The position numbers were made by a program, and so were the translations under genes. From Bradyrhizobium sp. Rc3b (GTDB taxonomy: Bacteria; Pseudomonadota; Alphaproteobacteria; Rhizobiales; Xanthobacteraceae), in assembly GCF_900114915.1 (NCBI RefSeq), contig NZ_FOUS01000002.1:620001-684000 (forward strand): DNA of 64,000 bases, in the 5' to 3' direction. Positions 25,930 through 33,851 of this stretch are shown piece after piece. How positions within the stretch are numbered: the stretch's first letter is position 1; each line of letters starts with the position of its first letter. The notes below the pieces were generated by a model. The model was not told where the DNA came from. It saw only the letters and a list, made by a program, of their open reading frames with translations, and did not search any database.

Positions 25930-27026
25930 TAACCGTCCTCCTGGTACAACAAGGCCAAAAAGCCGGTGAGGCCGCCCACCACTACGGGCAACCACGCCGC
26001 AGCGATCGGATGCATCAACTCAGCCTTGCTCAAGTCTTCAGTCACTTTCGACAGAACGTAGAGCAGAAAGCCTGCGCCCACGCCACTCAAAACCATCTTC
26101 TGCACGCCGCCCATCCGGAAGAAGCGCAACGACACGGAGGCCGCGAGCATCACCATGGCCGCAAGCAAAAACGGCTGTGCCAGAAGCTTTTGATACTGGA
26201 GTCGGTATCCGGCTGTCGCGAAGCCTGAGCTTTCGGATGAGCGGATGTAGCTCGGTAGTTGCCAAAAGGACACAGTCTCGGGGGTGGAAAAGCTGTTGCG
26301 GACCTGCGCCTCGGTGAGCGTCGTTGGAATCTCCAAGGTGGCCTGGTCGATCGGCGGGGAGTCCAGCGAGAAGCGGCGAACGGATTTGAACAGCCAATGG
26401 CCGGACTCCAGTGTCGCCTCGCGCGCCTCGATCCGCTCCTTGAAGTGACTGTCTGTGTCAAAGCGGAACAGCGTCAGGCCGGTGAGTCGGACGCCCTGCT
26501 GCTCGCTGCGCGCGGCGTTGATGATGGTCTGGCCGTCGCTGGTCACCTGATTGAGCCAGAAGCCGGAGGCGTCCTGGATGCCGCCGCCGGGCGCCGAGCC
26601 GAACAGCTCGGCTTCCATGCGCTTGGAGAGCTCGCGCAGATTCGCCGACATGGGATTGTAGGCGACGGTTGCGATCACCCCGATCAGGAGCGCGCTGCCG
26701 AGCGCCGGTGAGATGAACTGCCATGCGGAGATGCCGGCGGCGCGCGCAACCACGAGCTCGAGCCGGCGGGAGAGGGCGAGATAGCAGGTCATGGCGCCGA
26801 TCAGCATGCAGAACGGCGTCAGCTTCTCCAGCAGTTGCGGCACCCTGAACAGCGAGGTCTCGGCCACCATGAGTGCCGAGGCGGACGCCAGCCCCGAGGT
26901 CTTGCGCACCATCTCGATGTAGTCGACCAGCACCAGCAGCAGGAAAATGCCCAAGAACACGCCGAGCGCCGCGACCACGAAGCGGCCGGCGAAATAGCGT
27001 CCGAGTGTGTTGGTGAGCATGCTCAT
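25929..27026 (-). CDS. lptG: LPS export ABC transporter permease LptG
   Basis: LptG pairs with LptF and the ATPase LptB in the inner membrane to pull LPS onto the periplasmic bridge. The start MSMLTNTLGRYFAGRF is set by the ATGA overlap with lptF. The 365-aa protein has six predicted helices (three N-terminal, three C-terminal) around a periplasmic beta domain at about 130-260 (FWLNQVTSDGQTIINAA). The family segment GRRLELVVARAAGIS-like stretch appears as SRRLELVVARAAGIS. Confidence 0.95.
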   Translation of the reverse strand: MSMLTNTLGRYFAGRFVVAALGVFLGIFLLLVLVDYIEMVRKTSGLASASALMVAETSLFRVPQLLEKLTPFCMLIGAMTCYLALSRRLELVVARAAGISAWQFISPALGSALLIGVIATVAYNPMSANLRELSKRMEAELFGSAPGGGIQDASGFWLNQVTSDGQTIINAARSEQQGVRLTGLTLFRFDTDSHFKERIEAREATLESGHWLFKSVRRFSLDSPPIDQATLEIPTTLTEAQVRNSFSTPETVSFWQLPSYIRSSESSGFATAGYRLQYQKLLAQPFLLAAMVMLAASVSLRFFRMGGVQKMVLSGVGAGFLLYVLSKVTEDLSKAELMHPIAAAWLPVVVGGLTGFLALLYQEDG

Positions 27027-28192
27027 GCGGTGGCCGGCCGTCCGAACAGCCGCGCGATGCGCGCGTTCGACCTGTTGATGGCCTCCATGAGGCCAGGGGG
27101 CGGCTCGACCACAACGCCGCGGATGATCATCCACAGCCCGACGCCGATGGCGCCCATGACCATCGCATATTGCACCAGCACCGGGCTCGGCGACTTCACC
27201 GCCATCACCGAGCAGGCAAAGCCGGCCATGCGCAGGCCAAACACCGCAACGACCGAAGTGCCGATCGAGAAATTACGGCTCTGGCGGGTGGTGCGGGGCG
27301 CACCGAGGAAAGCGAAGGTCAGCACGGCGAAGGCGAAGGGATAGATCGGCGCGAGCAGGCTGTCATGCAGGGCCGAGCGGAACTGGCCGGGAATCTGCTT
27401 GTAGACGGGGTCGTTATCGGACGGCGCAAGCAGCTCCCAGAGATAGCGCTCGCGGATGCCGAGGGTGACGTCGCGGCCCTGGTTGGAGAACTTCGACATG
27501 TCGAAGCCGTAGCGGCCGAAGGCCACCAGCGCGGGATCGCGCTTGCCCGCCTCGAAGCGCTGGAGATTGCCGGTCTCCAGCACCAGGAACGAGCCGGTCT
27601 CGTTCTTCACGACCTCGCCGTGCTCGGCGACGATCGAGACGCGCTCGTTCGGATCGCGGCGGTCGTCGATGAAGATGCCGGCAAGGATGCCGCCGGGCTG
27701 GCGTTCGCGAATCCGGATCGTGAGGTTCTTGTCGAGCTGGGCGAAGCGGCCGGGCTGCAGGATGTTGGTGAGCACGTCCGCGGTGATCTCGGCATCCCAC
27801 TGCTTGATCCGCCGCATGCCGTCGGGGGCGAGATAGGCCGCTATGAACGCAACCAGCAGCGCCACCACGCAGGTGGCGTAAAAGAACGGATAGAACAGCC
27901 GGAACGGCGACAGGCCGGCGGCATTCATCACGATGATCTCGGAATCGGTCGCGAGCTTGTTCAGCGTGTGCGAGATCGCGATCATCAGCGCGATCGGCGA
28001 GATGATCAGGACCAGGGCCGGCACGACGAGGCTGGTGATGCCCAGGAAAGTGAGGATGGTCTGACCCTGGCTCGTCATCAGGTCGATGCCGCGCAACGCC
28101 TGCGTAATCCAGATCACGCCAGTGAGGCTGACCAGGATCAGCGCAAACGACGCCAGCGTCGTGCGGAAGATATACCTATCGATCGACCCCAT
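27023..28192 (-). CDS. lptF: LPS export ABC transporter permease LptF
   Basis: LptF is the partner permease of LptG. The 389-aa protein has six predicted helices, the cytosolic coupling segment TDSEIIVMNAAGLSPF and a periplasmic domain at about 140-275. It is the first gene of lptF-lptG-lptD-surA-pdxA-rsmA, with overlaps of 4, 1 and 1 bases and one ATGA at the end. This tight packing points to a single long transcript starting in the 339-bp gap shared with pepA. Confidence 0.95.
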   Translation of the reverse strand: MGSIDRYIFRTTLASFALILVSLTGVIWITQALRGIDLMTSQGQTILTFLGITSLVVPALVLIISPIALMIAISHTLNKLATDSEIIVMNAAGLSPFRLFYPFFYATCVVALLVAFIAAYLAPDGMRRIKQWDAEITADVLTNILQPGRFAQLDKNLTIRIRERQPGGILAGIFIDDRRDPNERVSIVAEHGEVVKNETGSFLVLETGNLQRFEAGKRDPALVAFGRYGFDMSKFSNQGRDVTLGIRERYLWELLAPSDNDPVYKQIPGQFRSALHDSLLAPIYPFAFAVLTFAFLGAPRTTRQSRNFSIGTSVVAVFGLRMAGFACSVMAVKSPSPVLVQYAMVMGAIGVGLWMIIRGVVVEPPPGLMEAINRSNARIARLFGRPATA

Positions 28193-28531
28193 GCGCTACC
28201 GCACGAATCCCACCAAGTCCCCAATGTCGGCCGAAACTCCGCTGTCCAACCAATCCCCGATCAGGGGATCCCCAAGGTTGGCCAGCGCCTCTTCCGCCAG
28301 CTCACTCTCTCACTACCATCCCTTTGATCCGTCAACAAAATGGCTGCCCCGTGGCACCCTCAATATATGGTTAATATTTCGCTCGTTGTGACCTTGAGGC
28401 CACGGGGGGTGCTTGGCATCTGCCGGGGCGCTGGCCCATAGTGCAGATGGCTCAGTGAATCGCCGTTCATGTCCGGCCCTGGCCAGGGACCGTGAGCAGC
28501 AAAAAGACCAAGTTTTTTGAAGGAGTTACCC
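28193..28531. other. Divergent promoter region lptF/pepA, 339 bp
   Basis: No gene is seen. It has to carry the promoter of the six-gene lptF operon and that of pepA. An A+T-rich patch at about 28360-28382 (tcaatatatggttaatattt) is the most promoter-like part, but no pair of hexamers is convincing enough to assign. pepA has a clear GAAGGAG at 28519-28525. Confidence 0.4.
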
Positions 28532-30031
28532 ATGTCCGATGCCATCAAGGTCGGCTTTGTCCCGTTGTCTGCCGCCGCCCGTGGCATCATGGTCGTGTTC
28601 TGCGACGACAGTCTGAAGGTTGGTCCGGCGACGGCCAAGGCGCTGGGCGGCGCTATCGAACTCGTGAAGCGTGCGGCCGCCGCCGCCGCCTTCAAGGGCA
28701 AGAGCGGGGCAGCGCTCGACATCCTGGCGCCGGAAGGGGTCAAGGCCACCCGTCTGCTCGTGATCGGCGCCGGCAAGGCGGCCGGCCTGAAGGCGAACGA
28801 TTTCCTCAAATTCGGTGGTGTGGCGGCGGGCAAGCTTGCCGCCGGGGCGGCCGCCATGACGATCATGGCGGAACTGCCCAGTGGCGCGATGACGAGCGAG
28901 CAGGCGGTCGCGATCGCCTCGGGCCTGCGCCTGCGCGCCTACAAGTTCGACCGCTACAAGACGAAGAAGAAGGACGGCGAGGAGGGCGGCTCGCGCGCCG
29001 ACATCTCGCTGGCGGTCGGCGATGCCGCTGCCGCGAAGAAGGCGTTTGCCTCGGCCGGCCACGTCGTCGACGGCGTGATCATCGCGCGCGACCTCGTCAA
29101 CGAGCCGCCGAACGTGCTCTTCCCCGAGGAATTCGCTCGCCGCGCCAGTCAGCTCCGCAAGCTCGGCGTCAAGGTCGAGGTGCTCGACGTCAGGGCGATG
29201 CAGAAGCTCGGCATGGGCGCGCTGCTCGGCGTCGGCCAGGGCTCGGCGCGGCCGAGCCGCACCGTGATCATGCGCTGGGACGGCGGCAAGAAGGGCGAGG
29301 CGCCCGTGAGCTTCGTCGGCAAGGGCGTCTGCTTCGACACCGGCGGCATCTCGATCAAGCCAGCCGGCAGCATGGAGGACATGAAGGGCGACATGGGAGG
29401 CGCGGCCTGCGTCGTCGGCCTGATGCACGCGCTTGCCGCGCGCAAGGCCAAGGTCAATGTGGTCGGCGCCATCGGCCTCGTCGAGAACATGCCCGACGGC
29501 AATGCGCAGCGGCCGGGCGACATCGTCACCTCGATGTCGGGCCAGACCATCGAGATCATCAACACCGACGCGGAAGGCCGCCTCGTGCTGGCCGACGTGC
29601 TCTGGTACGTCGCCAAGAAGGTGAAGCCGAAATTCATGGTGGATCTGGCGACACTGACCGGCGCGATCGTGGTCGCGCTCGGCACCGAGCATGCCGGCAT
29701 GTTCTCCAACAATGATGAGCTCGCCGAACGCCTGCTGGCGGCCGGCATCGAGAGCGGCGACAAGGTCTGGCGCATGCCGCTCGGTCCCGAATACGACAAG
29801 CTGATCGATTCCCAGTTCGCCGACATGAAGAACACCGGCGGTCGCCATGGCGGCTCGATCACCGCCGCGCAGTTCCTGCAGCGTTTCGTCGATGGCACGC
29901 CCTGGGCCCATCTCGACATCGCCGGCACCGCCATGGGCGCGCCGAAGACCGACATCAACCAGAGCTGGGCAAGCGGCTATGGCGTCCGCCTGCTCGACCG
30001 TCTCGTCGCCGACCATTACGAGCGCAAATGA
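28532..30031 (+). CDS. pepA: Leucyl aminopeptidase (M17 family)
   Basis: PepA removes N-terminal residues from peptides in the cytosol with two metal ions. GAAGGAG 6 bases upstream sets the ATG of [10 protein letters not shown]. The 499-aa protein has the N-terminal macro-like domain and the catalytic domain with [24 protein letters not shown] and the signature NTDAEGRL, so all metal ligands are present. In E. coli PepA also binds DNA; nothing here shows that. It is followed 6 bases later by holC. Confidence 0.96.
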   Translation: MSDAIKVGFVPLSAAARGIMVVFCDDSLKVGPATAKALGGAIELVKRAAAAAAFKGKSGAALDILAPEGVKATRLLVIGAGKAAGLKANDFLKFGGVAAGKLAAGAAAMTIMAELPSGAMTSEQAVAIASGLRLRAYKFDRYKTKKKDGEEGGSRADISLAVGDAAAAKKAFASAGHVVDGVIIARDLVNEPPNVLFPEEFARRASQLRKLGVKVEVLDVRAMQKLGMGALLGVGQGSARPSRTVIMRWDGGKKGEAPVSFVGKGVCFDTGGISIKPAGSMEDMKGDMGGAACVVGLMHALAARKAKVNVVGAIGLVENMPDGNAQRPGDIVTSMSGQTIEIINTDAEGRLVLADVLWYVAKKVKPKFMVDLATLTGAIVVALGTEHAGMFSNNDELAERLLAAGIESGDKVWRMPLGPEYDKLIDSQFADMKNTGGRHGGSITAAQFLQRFVDGTPWAHLDIAGTAMGAPKTDINQSWASGYGVRLLDRLVADHYERK

Positions 30032-30037
30032 TCTGAG

Positions 30038-30490
30038 ATGACCGAAGTCCTGTTCTATCATCTGCAAAACATGACGGTGGAGAACGTGTTGCCGCCGCTT
30101 CTCGAGAAATCGCTCGAGCGCGGATGGCGCGTCGTGGTGCAGTCGACCTCGGAAGAGCGCGCCGATGCGCTCGACGCGCATTTATGGACCTACCGCGACG
30201 ATTCCTTCCTGCCGCATGCGACATGGCGCGTGAACGATGCCGCCGATCAGCCGATCGTGCTGGCGATCGAGGAGGGCAATCCCAACGGCGCCCATGTCCG
30301 ATTCCTGGTCGACAATGCGGCCTTGCCGCAGGACGCGCAGGGTTATGCGCGCATGGTGCTGCTGTTCAACGGCGACGATCCGGATGCACTCGCGCTTGCC
30401 CGCAGCGCCTGGACGGATTGCAAGGAGCGGGGATTTGATGTCACCTATTGGCAGGCCGACGAGCGGGGCCGGTGGCAGCGTCGGAATTAG
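30038..30490 (+). CDS. holC: DNA polymerase III chi subunit
   Basis: Chi links the clamp loader to single-strand-binding protein at the replication fork. The 150-aa protein shows the family N-terminus VLFYHLQNMTVENVLPPLLEKSLERGWRVVV (cited in part), then HLWTYRDDSFLPH and a C-terminal VTYWQADERGRW. The pepA-holC pairing is conserved over long distances. The gap of 6 bases indicates co-transcription. Confidence 0.93.
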   Translation: MTEVLFYHLQNMTVENVLPPLLEKSLERGWRVVVQSTSEERADALDAHLWTYRDDSFLPHATWRVNDAADQPIVLAIEEGNPNGAHVRFLVDNAALPQDAQGYARMVLLFNGDDPDALALARSAWTDCKERGFDVTYWQADERGRWQRRN

Positions 30491-30617
30491 GGGTCCTTCG
30501 CAATTAATGATAATTTGCACTTTTCGGGCGATGCTGGCTTTTGTCACCTTCGTGCCGCAAAGTGATGTTGGGACAATCGCTTAGGGCTGGTCCTTCACGC
30601 GGGGAATTTGGTTTATC

Positions 30618-31142
30618 GTGCGACATCAAAAGCTTCCCAGGTCGCTTCTTGTTGCTTTGGCTGCCGCGGCTCCGCTGCTCGCCGGCTGCTCGGGCGCGTC
30701 CGATCTGCTGTCGAAGGACGCACAATGGTTCAACACGCCGAGCCGGCTGTTCATCAAGAACATCTCGATCGAATCCCCGCCGCTGACCCCCGACAAGCCG
30801 GTCGGAGCTGAGGATCTCGTCAGCGCTGACGGCGCCTGTCCCGGCATGGCGCCGCCTCCCGGGCCGGCCGATGCCAACGCATCGACGACGGCTCCGGCGC
30901 CGATGGGCGGTACGGTCGCGCTGGGCCATACCGAATGCGACGTGGTGCGCGGCATCGGCGCGCCATCGAACATCAATCTCTCCAATGACGCCGCCGGTCG
31001 CCGCGTTGCCGTCGTCACTTGGGCCACGGGACCGCGCGCCGGCATCTACACCTTCACGGCTGGACGTCTGTCGTCAATCGAGGGCAATCCCGATCCGCAG
31101 CCAACACCGAGGGCGGTGAAGCCGAAGAAGAAGCACGCGTAG
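30618..31142 (+). CDS. Putative lipoprotein
   Basis: A GTG start at 30618 gives a protein with a charged n-region, hydrophobic core (LLVALAAAAPLLAGC) and lipobox LAGC, so Cys23 would be lipidated. The remaining 150 residues have a Pro/Ala-rich loop and a compact domain with HTECDVVRGIGAPSNINL and RVAVVTWATGPRAGIYTF, resembling small outer-membrane lipoproteins with a BamE/SmpA-like fold. The tail is Lys-rich. The function is unknown; the BamE resemblance is inference from motif shape. Confidence 0.78.
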   Translation: MRHQKLPRSLLVALAAAAPLLAGCSGASDLLSKDAQWFNTPSRLFIKNISIESPPLTPDKPVGAEDLVSADGACPGMAPPPGPADANASTTAPAPMGGTVALGHTECDVVRGIGAPSNINLSNDAAGRRVAVVTWATGPRAGIYTFTAGRLSSIEGNPDPQPTPRAVKPKKKHA

Positions 31143-31198
31143 GCGGGACCGCCTGCGAGCGTGGCGGACCCGATCGAAAGCCGGGTTTGCGCGCGCCG

Positions 31199-31663
31199 TC
31201 AGAGCACCGGCAAGCGATCGGGCTGGCGAACGCGGAACCGGCTCTTCATCTTGAAGCCGTCGCGCATATTGAGGCCGAGAAGAGCGATGTTCATCGCGCC
31301 GGCCAACAATTCGAGAGTCTGTACCGCATAGAACGTGGTGTCGAACTCCGCGGCCTTCGCCTTGAACGCAAGAAACAACGCGGCAGGAATGAGAAGCAGG
31401 ATGCCGTTGCCGGCGATGAACGGCATGCGCTTGATCTTCGCGCCGATCACGCCACCACGTCGTCCCTTTGCCAGGAAAAATCCTGAGCCTCCCGTCACCG
31501 CCAACGCCGGAACCAGCAACAGGAAGCCCCAGGGTATGGCCATTTTCACCGTGGCTATGCTCGCGTGCGACGCAAATAGCTCGGTGAGAGCCGTGGAGAG
31601 CCAGAAGGTCGCAATCGTCGTCAGCGCGACCGCGCCCGCGACTGGGTGGATGATCCTGGTCAT
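31199..31663 (-). CDS. Small polytopic membrane protein
   Basis: The start MTRIIHPVAGAVAL is chosen; the frame is open 57 codons further into the neighbour's end but without sense. The 154-aa protein has about four membrane helices and ends in a basic tail (KMKSRFRVRQPDR). It lies 25 bases after the monooxygenase gene and is probably in its operon, hence under the same MarR control. Family not recognised; DoxX/DUF-type small membrane proteins have a similar layout. Confidence 0.75.
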   Translation of the reverse strand: MTRIIHPVAGAVALTTIATFWLSTALTELFASHASIATVKMAIPWGFLLLVPALAVTGGSGFFLAKGRRGGVIGAKIKRMPFIAGNGILLLIPAALFLAFKAKAAEFDTTFYAVQTLELLAGAMNIALLGLNMRDGFKMKSRFRVRQPDRLPVL

Positions 31664-31688
31664 CGGGGTCCTGCCGTTTCGAAGCGCG

Positions 31689-32057
31689 CTATGCCACACA
31701 GATGCCGGGCACGGCGACCTTTTCGAACAGGTGCGGAGAGGCGACGGCAGATGAGGGATAGGCCGCGATTTTCGATCTGAACTCAGGATGCGTGAATGCA
31801 GCCCGGAAGTGGGCCGTCGATTCCCAGACGGCATAGTTCAGATATGTCGGGCTATCGCCGATCGCGCGGTGAAGCTGGGTGGCAATGAAGCCCGGCTGCC
31901 GCTTCATGAAGGCTGCATCGTCCTGCCAAACCTGGAGGAAGCTCTGCTCGTCGGTCTTGTCGAGCGTGAACACATTCACGAGCACCACGGGGCTGGTGTC
32001 GATGCCAAGCTGACGTTCGATGGGAAAGTCAGGATCCAGGGGACGCAGGTGCGTCAT
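31689..32057 (-). CDS. Antibiotic biosynthesis monooxygenase (ABM) family protein
   Basis: This is a 122-aa dimeric alpha+beta-barrel type protein. Family segments: VVLVNVFTLDKTDEQSFLQVW, MKRQPGFIATQLHRAIGD and YLNYAVWESTAHFRAAF (cited in part). ABM-fold proteins oxidise small aromatics or act as detoxifying enzymes without a metal; the substrate here is unknown. It is transcribed away from marR, and the 99-bp gap between them holds a clear operator. Confidence 0.85.
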   Translation of the reverse strand: MTHLRPLDPDFPIERQLGIDTSPVVLVNVFTLDKTDEQSFLQVWQDDAAFMKRQPGFIATQLHRAIGDSPTYLNYAVWESTAHFRAAFTHPEFRSKIAAYPSSAVASPHLFEKVAVPGICVA

Positions 32058-32080
32058 GGGTGGGCTCCGTTCGTTGTGGT

Positions 32081-32139
32081 ATTATGATGTCAATATGGTA
32101 CTATGAGCAATGTACTGATTTGACATTATGATGTCAATA
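32081..32139. promoter_or_regulatory. Two-copy MarR-type operator in divergent promoter
   Basis: ATTATGATGTCAATA occurs twice, at 32081-32095 and 32125-32139, 44 bp apart (about four helical turns). The second copy lies in a perfect inverted repeat, TTGACAT-TATG-ATGTCAA (32120-32137). The first keeps only the right arm. The layout fits cooperative binding by the MarR protein encoded next door. Confidence 0.75.
32109..32137 (-). promoter_or_regulatory. Probable promoter of the ABM-membrane protein operon
   Basis: On the minus strand TTGACA (32137-32132) and TACATT (32114-32109) have 17-bp spacing. The -35 hexamer is the right arm of the operator palindrome, so a bound regulator would block it. 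Confidence 0.6.
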
Positions 32140-32149
32140 ACAGTTTATG
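32120..32149 (+). promoter_or_regulatory. Probable marR promoter
   Basis: TTGACA (32120-32125), the left arm of the operator, and TTTATG (32144-32149) have 18-bp spacing. Transcription would start at or next to the marR ATG at 32157, so the message may be nearly leaderless; no good ribosome binding site is seen. Confidence 0.45.
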
Positions 32150-32156
32150 GTGACGG

Positions 32157-32627
32157 ATGCCGAAATCCTTGCGAACGCCGGCCGGTGATGCGCTGTCGAA
32201 CCTCGTGCTTGACCTGTTCCGGCTGAATAGCCTGCTCTTGACCGCAGGGGACCGCTTGGTCGCCCGGCTCGGGCTCACGAGCGCTCGCTGGCAGATTCTC
32301 GGCGCCATCGTGCACGCGGAGCGCCCCCAGCCGGTGGCTTGGCTTGCCCGCGATCTGGGGGCCAATCGCCAGAACGTGCAGCGGATCGTCAATGACCTGC
32401 ACGCGGAAGGCCTCGTTGCTTTCGAGGCGAACCCGCATCACCGCCGGGCGCAGCTTGTCGTCCTGACCGACAAGGGGCGGCGCGCTTTCGAGGCCGCCAT
32501 GGCTTTGCAGGCGCCGTGGGTCAACGGCCTTTCGGAGGGGCTTACGGTCAAGGACCTGCAAACCGTTCATCGCGTCGTTGCCGACCTGCGGACGAAGCTC
32601 GAGAACGAGACAGAGAGCCAGACCTAG
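32157..32627 (+). CDS. MarR family transcriptional regulator
   Basis: The 156-aa winged-helix protein has LTSARWQILGAIVHAE, a helix-turn-helix (PVAWLARDLGANRQNVQRIVNDL) and the wing with AEGLVAFEANPHHRRAQLVVLTDKG (cited in part), all standard for MarR. Start at 32157 fits the divergent gap. It very likely represses itself and the ABM gene through the palindrome between them. The inducing ligand, possibly a phenolic compound, cannot be told. Confidence 0.92.
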   Translation: MPKSLRTPAGDALSNLVLDLFRLNSLLLTAGDRLVARLGLTSARWQILGAIVHAERPQPVAWLARDLGANRQNVQRIVNDLHAEGLVAFEANPHHRRAQLVVLTDKGRRAFEAAMALQAPWVNGLSEGLTVKDLQTVHRVVADLRTKLENETESQT

Positions 32628-32787
32628 CGCAGGGCGAGCGGGCGGAATTGACGGCAGCTCTTCGCGACATGTTCCCGGAACGCCGCTGCGGCCGAACAAT
32701 TGCAGCACGCTTCTGATGAGTCGCTTTCCTGATGGTCTTGCGGCCAGGAATGCGCTCATATGGAGCCATAAAAATCTGGAGGAGACT

Positions 32788-33756
32788 ATGCGGTTCTCGA
32801 TTGCCCTCGTATCGGCTCTGCTTCTGCCGCTTGGCGCGGCCGTTGCCCAGGATTATCCGACGAGGCCCATCACCATGCTGGTTCCATTCGCGGCGGGCGG
32901 GCCGACCGACACCATCGCGCGCCTGACGGCCGCAGGCATGGGGAAGTCGCTGGGACAGCAAATCGTTGTCGAGAACGCGACCGGCGCCGGCGGTACCATC
33001 GGCACGACCCGCGCCGCGCGCGCCCAGCCCGACGGCTACACGCTGCTGATCCATCACGTCGGCATCTCGACCGCAGCGACGCTGTACCGCAATCTCAGCT
33101 ATGACACGAAGACGGCGTTTGCGCCGATCGGCCTCGTGACCAACGCGCCGATGACGATCATTGCGCGTCCGGAATTTCCAGCCAACACGCTCAAGGAGCT
33201 GGTCGCCTACGCCCAGCAGCAGGGCGACAAGCTGACCTATGCCAATGCCGGGTTAGGTGCGGCATCGCATCTCTGCGGCATGCTGTTCATGACCGCGATA
33301 CAGAAGCAGCTCACCACGGTGCCCTATAAGGGCAACGGCCCGATCATGAACGATCTGCTCGGCAAGCAGATCGATCTCACCTGCGACCAGGCGACCAACA
33401 CCACCGGGCCGATCACGGCCAAGCAGGTCAAGGCCTACGCGATCACCACCAAGGAGAGGCTGAAGAGCCTGCCTGATCTGCCGACGGCCGATGAGGCGGG
33501 CCTCAAGGGGTTCGAGCTCGGCGTCTGGCATGGCCTCTATGCTCCCAAGGGCACTCCGCCCGCGGTCGTGCAGAAGCTGACGGCCGCGCTGCAGACGGCG
33601 CTCAAGGATCCGGCGCTGATCGCCCGGTTCAACGACATCAACACCGAGCCCGTGCCGCAGGACAAGGCGACGCCCGAGGCGCTCGGCGCGATGCTGACGA
33701 GCGAAGTCGACCGCTGGGCCCCGATCATCAAGGCGGCCGGGCAGTTCGCGGACTGA
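32788..33756 (+). CDS. Tripartite tricarboxylate transporter receptor (Bug family)
   Basis: GGAGGAG precedes the ATG at 32788. The 322-aa protein has a signal peptide (1-20, ending AVA) and the Bug fold: PTRPITMLVPFAAGGPTDT, VVENATGAGGTIGTTRAARA and LPDLPTADEAGLKGFELGVWHGLYAPKGTP (cited in part). Such periplasmic receptors bind carboxylates and feed TctA/TctB permeases. No tctA or tctB is present here, so it is an orphan receptor, as is common in this family. Ligand unknown. Confidence 0.9.
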   Translation: MRFSIALVSALLLPLGAAVAQDYPTRPITMLVPFAAGGPTDTIARLTAAGMGKSLGQQIVVENATGAGGTIGTTRAARAQPDGYTLLIHHVGISTAATLYRNLSYDTKTAFAPIGLVTNAPMTIIARPEFPANTLKELVAYAQQQGDKLTYANAGLGAASHLCGMLFMTAIQKQLTTVPYKGNGPIMNDLLGKQIDLTCDQATNTTGPITAKQVKAYAITTKERLKSLPDLPTADEAGLKGFELGVWHGLYAPKGTPPAVVQKLTAALQTALKDPALIARFNDINTEPVPQDKATPEALGAMLTSEVDRWAPIIKAAGQFAD

Positions 33757-33851
33757 GCGGACAATCCCATGAAGAGTAGCTTGGCCAGCTACTTGATCCA
33801 GGGTGATTTATTACCGCTACTGTGCATGGGGTTGTTTTCCCAGATTTGGAT

